From Eriocheir sinensis (taxonomy: Eukaryota > Arthropoda > Malacostraca > Decapoda > Varunidae), in NCBI RefSeq assembly GCF_024679095.1, contig NC_066549.1, positions 5,761,420-5,825,419 of the forward strand: DNA of 64,000 bases. The letters run 5' to 3'. The notes under the pieces are model-generated. The model made no database searches, was not told the origin of the DNA, and worked only from the letters and a program-made list of their open reading frames with translations. Below, one piece after another: positions 11,580 through 21,689 of the stretch (position 1 is the first letter of the stretch; every line of letters starts with the position of its first letter). The translations under genes were made by a program, and so were the position numbers.

Positions 11580-11779
11580 CAGTGTTACCATATTATCGTA
11601 CTCAAAACATCGCATTCATCAGTTCCAGGGCCCAAAACTTTCGTAGGCACACAGATAACGCGATTCTAGTAAAAGTTATCGTTAAAAGCGTTATCTGTGT
11701 TTGTTTCCTATAGCTGTGAGTCAAAAAAACGAAAAATAGGATGTGCTGAGTGGCTGAGTACGATAATAAGGTAATGCAG
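11580..11779. mobile_element. hAT-like MITE, copy 1 (200 bp)
   Basis: Non-autonomous DNA transposon. The left end starts CAGTGTTACCATATTATCG and the right end is its imperfect reverse complement (TGAGTACGATAATAAGGTAA then TGCAG), about 25 bp. Eight-base target duplications flank it: GTGTGAGG (11572-11579) and GTGTAAGG (11780-11787). Inside is a perfect 13-bp inverted repeat, ACACAGATAACGC at 11649-11661 and its complement at 11688-11700. The CAGTG ends and 8-bp duplication are hallmarks of hAT elements. A second copy lies at 22872-23074. No open frame; it would need a transposase supplied elsewhere. Confidence 0.88.
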
Positions 11780-12010
11780 GTGTAAGGTGTGTAGGAATGT
11801 ATATACTTCAAATCGGATTCCGTGATAAAGAGTTGAATGTAAAAAGAGAGATAGATAAGCAAGGAATTGGGTGGATACACTGAGAACTGGACAGATGTAA
11901 GATGTGTAGAAACTTGTGTAATTCTATAATCGGATTTGTTGATAAAATGTTGAGTAGGGACAAAGAGAGATGGTTAAATAAAGAGGGAGACTGATGCAGC
12001 GCGGTTAAAA
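11780..12010. repeat. About 118-bp tandem duplication, 2 units
   Basis: Unit 1 (from 11780) and unit 2 (from about 11894) share TGTAAGRTGTGTAGRAA, ATCGGATT and GATAAA. Unit 2 keeps the intact sequence CAG-ATGTAAGA-TGTGTAG at the place where the MITE sits beside unit 1, so it serves as an empty-site relative. Confidence 0.7.
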
Positions 12011-12157
12011 AACAAACAAAAAAAAAAACAGTCCCTTCAACAAAACACTACGTAGCTAATGGACACCTGATCACTCTTGTCTATCTTTGTTCTGTTTATT
12101 TCTATGCTTCATTTCATTCGTATTTTTGCCCACGCTGCTTCCTTTACTGTGCATGTA
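12011..12157. other. Spacer
   Basis: A-run at 12018-12030, otherwise mixed; no gene. Confidence 0.35.
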
Positions 12158-12425
12158 CCTGTGTATGCAAGTTCATCCACCTGTGTGTTTGTATAATCAA
12201 CTCTCTTTGCCAACGAACACGATTAAAACTATTCATATTTCTCCACACGTAACACCTGTCCAGTCGTTCCTCCATTCTACCTGTGTATGCAAGATCATCC
12301 ACCTGTGTGTTTGTATAATCAACTCTCTTTGCCAACGAACACGATTAAAACTATTCATATTTCTCCACTCGTCACACCTGTACAGTCGTTCCTCCATTCT
12401 ACCTGTGTGTGCATTTCCACCTGTC
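12158..12425. repeat. 122-bp tandem repeat, 2.2 units
   Basis: CCTGTGTATGCAAG at 12158 and 12280 and CCTGTGTGTGCA at 12402, spacing exactly 122 bp. Shared boxes GTATAATCAACTCTCTTTGCC and AACACGATTAAAACTATTC; the two full units differ by only a few bases, so the duplication is recent. Confidence 0.93.
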
Positions 12426-12563
12426 ACTACAAACGAACTCGAGCATAATGAAGCCCGGCACCACCATCGACAGGTCCTCCACGCCACGCCTTTCTCTTTG
12501 CCGCTGAAGCATATCTAACGCTGCCAATCAACAGCCCGGCTAATGAATGTGAACGAGCCTCGC
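12426..12563. other. Non-repetitive spacer
   Basis: Mixed sequence, no gene recognised. Confidence 0.35.
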
Positions 12564-13258
12564 GTCACGGCTGCTGAGGACGACTGGGCAAACAAAGGGA
12601 CAATGAAAGGGGCAATAAATAGGGTCACGGCTTCTAAGGACCGCTGGGGAAAGAAAAAGGGCTATGAAAAGGACGAAGAAAAGGACAAAGAAAGGGTTAA
12701 TAGATAAGGTGACAACTTGTGAGGGCCACTGTTCTTCTCTCCTCCTTTCCCCTTCCTTCCTCTCTTCACCCTTTCTTTTCTCTCATTTTCCTCCCTACCC
12801 CTTCCTCCCCCCTGTTCTTCTCATCTCCTTTCCCCTTCCTTCCTCTCTTCACCCTTTCTTTTCTCTCATTGTCCTCCCTACCCCTTCCTCCTCCCTGTTC
12901 TTCTCTCCTCCTTTCCCCTTCCTTCCTCTCTTCACCCTTTCTTTTCTCTCATTGTCCTCCCTTCCCCTTCCTCCTCCTTGTTCTTCTCTCCTCCTTTCCC
13001 CTTCCTTCCTCTCTCCACCCTTTCTTTTCTCTCATTTTCCTCCCTACCCCTTCCTCCTCCCTGTTCTTCTCTCCTCCTTGCCCCTTCCTTCCTCTCTTCA
13101 CCCTTTCTTTTCTCTCTTTTTTCCTCCCTTCCCCTTCCTCCTCCCTGTTCTTCTCTCCTCCTTTCCCCTTCCTTCCTCTCTTCACCCTTTCTTTTCTCTC
13201 ATTGTCCTCCCTTCCCCTTCCTCCTCCCTATTCTTCTCTCCTCCTTTCCCCTTCCTTC
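12564..13258 (+). repeat. 60-bp units followed by 83-bp minisatellite (6.4 units)
   Basis: First about 2.5 purine-rich units with GGGTCACGGCTTCTAAGGAC and GAAAGAAAAAGG (12564, 12624, 12709). Then a pyrimidine minisatellite: CTGTTCTTCTCTCCTCC at 12729, 12812, 12895, 12978, 13061, 13145 and 13228, spacing 83-84. Both unit types reappear in the opposite orientation at 14310-14860, and a decayed 83-bp copy lies at 15790-15935. Plus is an arbitrary direction label. Confidence 0.92.
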
Positions 13259-13450
13259 GGTCGCTTGGACAACCCCAGCCCGTCAGTGGAGCAGGCAAAT
13301 TTTTTTTATGTTGGTTGCCGTGATGTATGACTCTTGCCAACGTGCTGCCCCTCGGTGCTCCACATGAACGAAGTCGCTAAAGTTAAGGTTGACTGAAGAT
13401 CTGGGCAGCATGTCAGGTCCTGGGCTCAACACTCCCGAACGCTGATCACT
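13258..13450 (+). repeat. R3 dispersed repeat, copy 2
   Basis: Matches 5297-5490: CCCCAGCCCGT.AGTG, T-run, TTGCCGTGATGTATGACTCTT, CGGTGCTCC, GAAGTCGCTAAAGTTA and GGGCAGCATGT. It interrupts the end of the 83-bp minisatellite. Confidence 0.75.
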
Positions 13451-13981
13451 CGGTAACTGCATGACGGGGAGCGGCTGTACAAGTTCCTCTCCCAAGCTCT
13501 ACATTCTTTAAACTTTTTGCAGAGATTCGGTTTTATAGCAAGCAAAGTATTACTCTTAAGGATCCATATTGAATGATCTTAATAGAACCACGATCAATGT
13601 GCCTTACACCATCTGTAATTTAAAACCTACATGTATGAAGAACAGATGGAGGACACACAGTAGGGTATCTAGACGCAGTGAACAACCCGTGATTGGAGAA
13701 CAGGTACGAACATGACGAAATGAAAAGGACATTGACGGTTTGTAGGGATGAGACTGTAAAGGGTGTTACGTGCAGTGTTGGAGATGGCTAAACCTTATCA
13801 AGAAGAAAGAAAAATGGTTGTATGAGAAGTGAAGGACGGAAGAGAGGGCAAATGGTGTCATGTGCTTAGTGGTGGAAAGGGATGAGAAAAGGGATGAGAA
13901 AAGGAAGGAATGTGGTTGTCCGGGAGTGTGACGAAGATGGAAGAGTTTTTGTGAAGTTAAAGAAAAGTAGAAAAAGAGAGT

Positions 13982-13982
<1 letters not shown>
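13451..13982. other. Non-repetitive DNA
   Basis: About 530 bp of mixed, A/G-leaning sequence. No convincing exon, repeat family or RNA gene. Confidence 0.4.

Positions 13983-14067
<85 letters not shown>
13983..14067. repeat. (GA)n microsatellite, 85 bp
   Basis: Uninterrupted GA repeat; a short ATGGTAATCGTAATCGTGG stretch follows. Confidence 0.95.
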
Positions 14068-14071
<4 letters not shown>

Positions 14072-14309
14072 TGGTAATCGTAATCGTGGTGTTGATGTCG
14101 ATAATCACCGCTAGGGGGCCACGTAACAAAGAAAACGGGCATACCTGACCAAGCGCACCCTCTCAATACGCACTTCCTCTCGCCCATAACCGTAACAGCA
14201 GCGTTAATGGCGGTAATAACAATAATAACGCTAACGCCCTCATTGCCAGAAGTGAGGAGCGGGCTACATCGACAAGGGTTGGTTTCGTTTGCTTTCCATC
14301 ACCCTTTCT
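14068..14309. other. Spacer with short GTAATAA repeats
   Basis: GGTAATAACAATAATAACG at 14211-14230; otherwise mixed. No gene. Confidence 0.35.
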
Positions 14310-14860
14310 TTGCCCTTTTCTTTCTCCAGTGGCCCTCGTAAGTAAGCTGTCACCCTATTTTGATTATTCTCTTTGTCTTTTTTTCTTTCCTCAGCAGTAC
14401 ACAGAAGCTGTCACCCTATCTCTCATTTTCTTTATCCTTTTCTCTCCTCAGCGGTCCTCGGAAGCTGTCACGCTTAATTTGGAAAGGGAAGGGAGGAAAA
14501 AGAGAGAAAAGAAAGGGTGAAGAGAGGAAGGAAGGGGAAAGGAGGAGAGAAGAACAGGGGGGAGGAATGGGAAGGGAGGAAAAAGAGAGAAAAGAAAGGG
14601 GAAAGGAGGAGAGAAGAACAGGGGGGAGGAAAGGGAAGGGAGGAAAAAGAGAGAAAAGAAAGAGTGAAGAGAGGAAGGAAGGGGAAAGGAGGAGAGAAGA
14701 ACAGGGGGGAGGAAGGGGAAGGGAGGAAAAAGAGAGAAAAGAAAGGGGAAAGGAGGAGAGAAGAACAAGGAGGAGGAAGGGGAAGGGAGGAAAAAGAGAG
14801 AAAAGAAAGAGTGAAGAGGGGAAGGAAGGGGAAAGAGGAAGGGACGAAGAGAAGAAGGAA
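14310..14860 (-). repeat. 60-bp and 83-bp units, inverted orientation
   Basis: Reverse complements of the units at 12564-13258. AGCTGTCACCCTAT recurs at 14345, 14406 and 14463 (60-bp type). GGAGGAAAAAGAGAGAAAAG then GGTGAAGAGAGGAAGGAAGG and GAGAAGAACAGG recur across 14480-14860 (83-bp type with deletions). Along the plus strand the order is 60-type then 83-type, as at the left locus, although each unit is inverted; this is not a simple inverted duplication. Confidence 0.85.
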
Positions 14861-15368
14861 GGGAAATGAAGGAAAATAAATTGATTGAAAGATTGAAAAC
14901 TGGGATTCTCTTCATGTGCCACTGTTCAAACGTAACATTGCCCTCTCAAGCCCATTAAAAGCCTCATTTCAGAGCGTGTTTTTGCAGCATATTTCGTGGT
15001 TGGGAGAGATGGTCTTATGTCTCTGGTTCCCCTCCTCCACGCGCCTCATTATCCTGTATATTAACCCCGCGACCTGCCCTCCTTCTTCTTCTTCCATCCC
15101 TTCTTCCTTCCTTCCCTCCTTCTTCTTCTTCCATCCCTTCTTCCTTTCTTCCTTCCCTTCATTGCCCTTTTTCTCTTTTCCCGTCCTTATTCTCGCGTTT
15201 AAGGATTATTATTATTGTTATTGCTGTTATTCTTATTTGTTACTGTTGTGTTTATGGAATAGGTGTTTGTTGTGTTGATTAATATAGAAATAACAAGAGT
15301 AATGATAATAAAGATAATAAAATAATAATAATTGCATACTTAACAATAACAACAAAAGTAAACCTTCT
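14861..15368. other. Spacer with TTCTTCTTCCATCCC duplication and TTATT repeats
   Basis: Non-repetitive to 15070, then two 15-base pyrimidine repeats, then TTATTATTGTTA-rich DNA and AATAATAA runs. No gene. Confidence 0.4.
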
Positions 15369-15389
15369 AGGAACTATCATCATCATCAG

Positions 15390-15454
<65 letters not shown>
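15369..15454. repeat. (ATC)n microsatellite
   Basis: ATC trinucleotide repeat with one AGC interruption near 15389. Confidence 0.95.
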
Positions 15455-16035
15455 CCTGAATGACTCTCCCTTTCCTCCGATATTTCTCATTCTCATCTTC
15501 CTCCTCCTTTCCTCCACTCTCCCTCCTCTGCCTCACTCAAAGGTATTGTTCCTCTCCTTCCTCCTCCCCTTCTCCCTCCCTCTCTCCCTCCTTCCTCCGT
15601 CACCTTTCTTTTCTTCCTTTTGCCTCCCTTTCCCCTCCTCCTCCTCCTACTCCTCCTCCTCCCCTCTCTCTCCGTCACCATTCTTCTTTTCATCTTTCCT
15701 CTCCCTCCTCCTCCTCCTCCTCCTTGTTCCTCTCCCCTCCTACTCCCTTCATCCGTTCTCTCTCCTCCGTCCAATTTCATATATTCCTTTCACTTTCCTT
15801 CCTTCCTCTCCTCTTCTTCCCTTCTTCTTTCCTCCACCTTCCTCTCTTCACCATTTCTTTTCTCTCTTTCTCCTCCTTTCCCTTTCCTCCTCCCTCTTCT
15901 TCTCTCCTCCTTTCCCCTTCCTTCACCTCCCTTCCCACTCTCCCCTATTACTCTGTCGTCCTTCCCCTTCCTCCCTGTTCCTACCTCCCCCCCACACCTT
16001 CCTCCTACTCGTCTCTCCTCGTCATTCTTCTTTTT
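15455..16035. repeat. Pyrimidine-rich tract with decayed 83-bp unit
   Basis: CCTCCT-rich DNA. Positions 15790-15935 match the 83-bp minisatellite (CTTCCTCTCTTCACC.TTTCTTTTCTC, CTTCTCTCCTCCTTTCC). Open frames here are low complexity. Confidence 0.8.
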
Positions 16036-16221
16036 AATCACTGTTTATTGTGGGCGTCCTTGACTACATAGTGTGTGCCCGGGGCCCTTCCTTTATAATC
16101 GAGGGCGGAATGGAAGAATGGGAGTGGTGGGGACAGGTGAGGCATGGAGGGAGCCGGTGTACGAGAGCGCCAGGTGGAGAGAGAGAGAGGGAGAGGGAGA
16201 GGGAGGGAGAGGGAGAGGGAG
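16036..16221. other. Spacer ending in GGGAGA repeats
   Basis: Mixed sequence; 16174-16221 is a GGGAGA/GA repeat that forms the left flank of R4. Confidence 0.4.
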
Positions 16222-16315
16222 AGTATTCTAACAGTGCGCGCGTTCATGTAATTTCAGTTCTGATTACAAAGTGTGTTAATGAAATGTCTCGGGGGAACTC
16301 CGCAGACTTTAACTG

Positions 16316-16317
<2 letters not shown>
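16222..16317 (+). repeat. R4 dispersed repeat, copy 1
   Basis: About 95 bp shared with 33788-33885, about 90% identical by eye: AACAGTG.GCGCGTTCATGTAA, TTTCAGTTCTGATTA, GAAATGTCTCGGGGGAACTC and CGCAGACTTTAAC. GA-type microsatellite lies on both sides at both loci. Confidence 0.85.

Positions 16318-16411
<94 letters not shown>
16318..16411. repeat. (GA)n microsatellite
   Basis: About 90 bp of uninterrupted GA directly after R4. Confidence 0.95.
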
Positions 16412-16413
<2 letters not shown>

Positions 16414-16815
16414 AGATAAATGAAAAAAATGATTGAAAAGGTGGGGAAAAGGCATGTAAGGAAAAGATGCCAACATGAAAATAGCTTGTAAGATAAAATA
16501 AAGGGAAAGAAAGAGGAAGGAATAAAATAAGAGACTGACTGAAGCTAAAAAAAAAAGGTGCGGAAAAAAATGCGTGAAAGAAAAAAACAAAGGCCTTGAA
16601 AATAGCTGGTAAAAAACAGAAAAACGAAACGGAGAGATGAAGGAAGGAAAAATTGAAAAGAAACGGAAAGTCTAGCGAAGAGGGCAGATGTGAAGGGAAA
16701 TCAGATGTATAAAAAGCCCAAAGGAAAATTAGCCACCGTGAAAACTGCTAGTAAAATGACAAAAAGGAAAGGGAGGGAACGAAGAAGGAAAAATATAAAG
16801 AGAGGGAAGTCAAGC
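16412..16815. other. A/G-rich low-complexity DNA
   Basis: GAAAAGGAAA-type sequence with a duplicated block (AAAATAGCTTGTAAGA near 16478; GAAAATAGCTGGTAAAA near 16597). No gene. Confidence 0.5.
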
Positions 16816-17125
16816 CAAGAGAGCAGGTGTGTGTCTGTGGGAATGTCATGTGTGTGTTGCGAGCTCAGGCGTGTAGGAAAGTCAGGTGTGGAAGAAGTCA
16901 GGTGGTGAAGTTGTAACAGCTGTGTGAGAAAATCAGACCGAATGAGCAGGTGTGTGGAGAAGCCAGGTATAGGTAACAGGGGTGTGAAGTCAGGTGGCTA
17001 TGGAGCAGTTGTGCGAGTGTGTCAGGTGGAGATAGGTGTAGGTAACAGTGGTGTGTGAAAGGTGGATATCATATGGAGATAAGGTATATGTTAGGACAGG
17101 TGAATATGAAACAGGTGTGAGAAGA
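16816..17125. other. Cluster of CAGGTG motifs
   Basis: CAGGTG occurs at 16824, 16883, 16899, 16947, 16991, 17023, 17097 and 17112, eight times in 290 bp, mostly as AGTCAGGTG or CAGGTGTG. It may be a decayed short tandem repeat, or an E-box cluster of the type bound by Snail/ZEB zinc fingers. No gene start is visible nearby. Confidence 0.5.
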
Positions 17126-18209
<1,084 letters not shown>

Positions 18210-18830
18210 CAAGGTCGGTATCTCAGACGCTTCCACTTCTCACATCAACTATCTCCAAAGAGGCCATAAAGTAGATTAATCCTGGTCTAATGTGTGTTTC
18301 TTCAGGTTCATGGTACAGAGGAAGGGTCAGACTACCACCAGGGTCATGAAACTACCCCTGGAAATGCCCAAAACCACTACGAAAGCCTTGTTAAATGTGT
18401 GAGATTCAGCGCCTAAATGTTTAAGAATATGATATCAAAGCCCTGAACCGGAGTAGATTAATCGGGGTCTAATGAGTATTTCTTCAGGTTCATGGTGCAG
18501 AGGAAGGGTCAGACTACCACCAGGGTCATGAAACTACCCCTGGAAATGCCCAAAACCACTACGAAAGCCTTGTTAAATGTGTGAGAGCCTCGGCGCGGCT
18601 ATGTTTTAGAATATGATATCAAAGCCCTGAACCGGAGTAGATTAATCAGGGTCTAATGAGTATTTCTTCAGGTTCATGGTGCAGAGGAAGGGTCAGACTA
18701 CCACCAGGGTCATGAAACTACCCCTGGAAATGCCCAAAACCACTACGAAAGCCTTGTCAAATATGTGAGAGCCTCGGCGCGGGTGTTTTAGAATATCCCA
18801 AGCCCTGAACCGGAGGGATTGATGGTGTGT
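18210..18830 (+). repeat. R1 dispersed repeat amplified as 3 tandem units
   Basis: R1 starts with AAGGTCGGTATC and CTTCTCACATCAAC. Three tandem units follow, with GGTTCATGG at 18305, 18487 and 18671 (spacing 182 and 184). Each unit carries GAGGAAGGGTCAGACTACC, CAGGGTCATGAAACTACCCC and TGGAAATGCCC. Units 2 and 3 begin with GATATCAAAGCCCTGAACCGG joined to AGTAGATTAATC, so the amplified unit is a head-to-tail R1 core plus this linker. Confidence 0.9.
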
Positions 18831-19062
18831 CCGTGGGTGATGTGTGAACCGGAAGAACTTGATGACTGAGATGATGACTAATGGACCGATAATTGGATAT
18901 GTTGTTTATGTGAAGCTTTAGAGAGAAAATATTTTGTGCTAATACTCGCCGGGGAATATTTACAATTAATATCCATTATATCTAAGTTTCTAAGTTCTAA
19001 ATTCTAAGTTAGTCCACATCGCTTTATTCGAGTAAGATCACTGAATAGTCCACCCGAAATTG

Positions 19063-19178
19063 ACCTCTCTTTTGGCTACTATTTGCTGTTATCTATTGTG
19101 GGAGAGGCGAGTAGCGGGCTTTTTTTTAGTACTCCTTTTGTTGCCCTTGAGCCGTGTCCTTTGATGTAAAAAAAAATA
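19063..19178 (+). repeat. R2 dispersed repeat, copy 2 (long form)
   Basis: Includes the 5' part CCTCTCTTTTGGCTACT and TGCTGTTATCT before GCGAGTAGCGGGC, the T-run, TTGTTGCCCTTGAGCCG and the terminal A-run. It groups with the copy at 58420-58535 by sharing TTGTTGCCCTTGAGC and TTTGATGTAAA, so R2 has at least two subfamilies. Confidence 0.85.
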
Positions 19179-19679
19179 GGCTGGTTATATGCCTCCTCGG
19201 TGTAAGGGGAGGAGTTTTTTCGAGTGCATCATAACCAACTTGAAATAAAGTTACTATAGACAAGGTAACTCTAGATTAACGCTCTAAGGACGATCGAGAA
19301 TGAGCTCAGGGGGACAGCATGAGGCTAGCAAGATGGCGCTACTATAAAACACTTACTGCGCCATAACGGGTCGAGGCTAACCACTTGGCCCCACCGAGAA
19401 AGCCTTGCCACCGACACGTTAGGCTAAACGTGAAAAAAAAATGAAAATGGTAACCTTCATCAGGACTTGAGTAAAAGAATATTGGCTTCGTTCTAAATTA
19501 TGGAAGGTGAATTTGTTTTGGAGAACGTTTTATCCATCCGGCGTAAAACGGAATAATAAATACGTTGAGAGATATAAGAACAAAGGAATGCAGTGGGTCA
19601 AGGGCGCGAGCTATATTCCAGAAAATCCCTCCCGCATTTTTCAACATTTCGGCGCCCAATCACATTATCTGACAAAGCT

Positions 19680-19852
19680 TTCGTAGGAGTTCAGGGCATT
19701 TCCAGGGACAGTTATATGACCCTGGTGGTAGTATGACCCTTCTTCTGTGCCATGAACCTAATATACAACTCATTAGAACCCGAGTTACCTCTTTTTTGAC
19801 CTTTGGAAATAGTTTATGTGAGAGCCGAAAGTGACTTACGGTACCGACCTTC
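19680..19852 (-). repeat. R1 dispersed repeat, copy inside the inverted-repeat element
   Basis: Minus-strand R1: CTTTCGTAGGAGTTC, GGGCATTTCCAGGG, TGACCCTGGTGGTAGTATGA and TGTGCCATGAACCT, ending near GGTACCGACCTTCC. Confidence 0.82.
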
Positions 19853-20035
19853 CTGACGCTGCATCATGGCGGCGGCAGCGGCGGCGGCGGCGGCGAGCAT
19901 AACCGGAAATACCGATATAATGGATATTAATTGTAAATATTCCCCCGCGAGTATTAGCACAGAATATTTTCTCTCTAAAGCTTCACATAAACAACATATC
20001 CAATTATCGGTCCAATATTGATGCCTGCACCGAAC

Positions 20036-20047
20036 ACACACACACGC

Positions 20048-20115
<68 letters not shown>
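20036..20115. repeat. (CA)n microsatellite
   Basis: CA repeat with CG interruptions at the left edge. Confidence 0.95.
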
Positions 20116-20118
<3 letters not shown>

Positions 20119-20519
20119 CACACACATTTTTAGGGAATTTGCATGCATTAATAACGGAGGAGGAACTTTGTTGATATTTTTCCTTCCCAAACGATTCTTG
20201 CGAAGTGTGGTCGACTGTTACCGATGATTGATTTCTTGTTTGGCGAACTCCACGGCTGGTGCTGAGGGCTGATGGAATGCTTGAAAGGTGAATGCATTAA
20301 CGGATGATTAGAGTTGAGCCATTACAGTTTGTTTTCTCCTTGCAAGCGAAACGATATCGGAGGAAACACTCGACACACGAACTCACTCACTCACACATGC
20401 ACTACCTCCTCCTCTCCTTCTCCTTTTCCTCTTCTTTTCCTCTTCTTTTCCTTTTCCTCTTCCTCTTTTTCTTATCCTACTTTCCTCACTTCACCGTCCT
20501 CATCTTAGTTATAACCTTT
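20116..20519. other. Non-repetitive spacer, CTTTTCCTCTTC-rich at 20409-20475
   Basis: No gene or repeat family recognised apart from a short pyrimidine run. Confidence 0.4.
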
Positions 20520-20655
20520 GACGCGAGTGGTTGTTTATATAGGGAGTGTTGGGAGTAACCTAACCTAACCTAACTTAACCTAACCTAACCTAACCTTTAA
20601 GTGCAGTGTTGATAAGCGTGACACGGGTGGCTGTAGGGAGTGTTGGGAGCCGCCC
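20520..20655 (-). repeat. Interstitial telomeric repeat (TTAGG)8 between two copies of a 35-bp motif
   Basis: 20556-20595 is TAACC repeated eight times (one unit TAACT), which is (TTAGG)n on the minus strand, the ancestral arthropod telomere repeat. It lies between two related copies of a motif with GGGAGTGTTGGGAG: 20520-20555 (ACGCGAGTGGTTGTTTATAT then AGGGAG) and 20618-20650. A third copy without telomeric units lies at 22208-22246. Confidence 0.88.
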
Positions 20656-20919
20656 CGCCACGCCCGTCTCCCCCTTCGTCTGATCACCCCCGTCCGTGTT
20701 TGTTCAGCGAGGCAATATCAGCTCGTCTACTGTTGACCCAAGAAAGGCTTTGTTTTCCTTGGCCGCGGATGTCACTGGCAGGGCACCCTCGATGTGTCTC
20801 CCTCTCACACACACGACAGATCAGATTTTTTTTGTGAGGGATAGAAGGAGCGTTGAGCCTAAAGCGAACCGCCTCTCCAGTGTCAACATAGAGTATCAGA
20901 TAAATATTAGATTATATTA
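20656..20919. other. GC-rich non-repetitive DNA
   Basis: Balanced sequence with an open plus frame of 74 codons (20696-20920) containing KALFSLAADVTGRAP; unrecognised and without clear splice sites. Possibly an exon or 5' flank, low certainty. Confidence 0.25.
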
Positions 20920-21066
20920 GAGATTATATCAGTATTAGATAAATTCATGGACAGCGATATTAGGTGGGGTTAGATACACGGGAGCTTAGGTTCAAAGGAG
21001 CTGCCTTGTACAGACCTACCGGCCTCTTGCAGACTCCTACGTTCTTATGTTCTTATGTTCTTATCA
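20920..21066 (+). mobile_element. 3' end of a CR1-like LINE
   Basis: 5'-truncated element. The frame ends LDKFMDSD-IRWG-stop, like the C-terminal FK.LDK pattern of CR1-like reverse transcriptase proteins. A short 3' region with GGTTCAAAGGAGCTGCC and CCGGCCTCTTGCAG follows, ending in an 8-bp tandem repeat TTCTTATG (2.5 copies, 21042-21064). An 8-bp terminal repeat is the usual 3' end of CR1 elements. The exact 5' break is not clear. Confidence 0.72.
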
Positions 21067-21310
21067 TAGACAAGTGGGGTTCGAAGTGGGGTACAGAGTC
21101 TTTGCTGATGGAGAGAGTCGCTTTTGTGTGATTGTGCTGTGATGGAAGGGAATCTGGATACTATAAAAGTGGGTTATACGTACAAGTAGGTTATGTCAGT
21201 TCTTCGTTTCCTACATGTTTTTATTTATTATTTAACCGGCGTGTTTTTTTAAGGTTCAGTCTTTGTGCTAGTCTCGTGTTGACTCACTCAAACACACACT
21301 CAATGACAGA

Positions 21311-21313
<3 letters not shown>
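21067..21313. other. Spacer
   Basis: Mixed sequence; no gene recognised. Confidence 0.35.

Positions 21314-21375
<62 letters not shown>
21314..21375. repeat. (CA)n microsatellite
   Basis: Uninterrupted CA repeat followed by CA/CCCC-rich DNA to 21500. Confidence 0.95.
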
Positions 21376-21377
<2 letters not shown>

Positions 21378-21499
21378 CCTCCCTACATACCCCCCCACAC
21401 ACACACACACATTGACCCTCCCCCACATACACACATATCCTTCTCCTCACCTCCTCCACATATACCCCTCCCGACACCCCACCCCCCTCACACACATCT

Positions 21500-21680
21500 A
21501 ACTCCGTGATGAACGACCCGCCACAGCAGGCTCTGGGTCGCGGCGGCTGGTCAAAGTTGAGTCAGAACTTCACCGCCCTCTCCGGGGACACGTCGGCGGC
21601 CCAGGCTCGTGCTGTTGATTCGCTTGGGCCGGCCGGGAACGTGATCTGTCCGGGGTGGGAGTGTGCTCGGATGTGTTGCA
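21500..21680. other. GC-rich non-repetitive DNA with open plus frame
   Basis: Plus frame from 21506 reads QALGRGGWSKLSQNFTALSG and onward with mixed residues, but no family is recognised and the frame runs into the tandem repeat that follows. It could be an exon fragment; also open on the minus strand. Confidence 0.25.
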
Positions 21681-21689
21681 GGGATAGAA

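Larger units (their letters stand above)
18883..20013. mobile_element. 1.13-kb element with 100-bp terminal inverted repeats
   Basis: 18883-18982 and 19914-20013 are reverse complements with only two mismatches in 100. The left end reads GGACCGATAATTGGATATG and the right end its complement. AAT flanks both sides, a possible 3-bp target duplication. The interior has no long open frame and holds an R2 copy (19063-19178), an R1 copy in minus orientation (19680-19852) and a GGC-repeat patch (19868-19896). It looks like a non-autonomous DNA element or foldback element that received other repeats, but the superfamily is not clear. Confidence 0.7.

Noticed and set aside
12564..14860. Simple large palindrome
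   Set aside because: Units are inverted, but the order of the two block types is not, so a single inverted duplication does not explain it.
18883..20013. LTR retrotransposon with two LTRs
   Set aside because: The 100-bp arms are inverted, not direct, and there is no gag-pol frame or primer-binding site.
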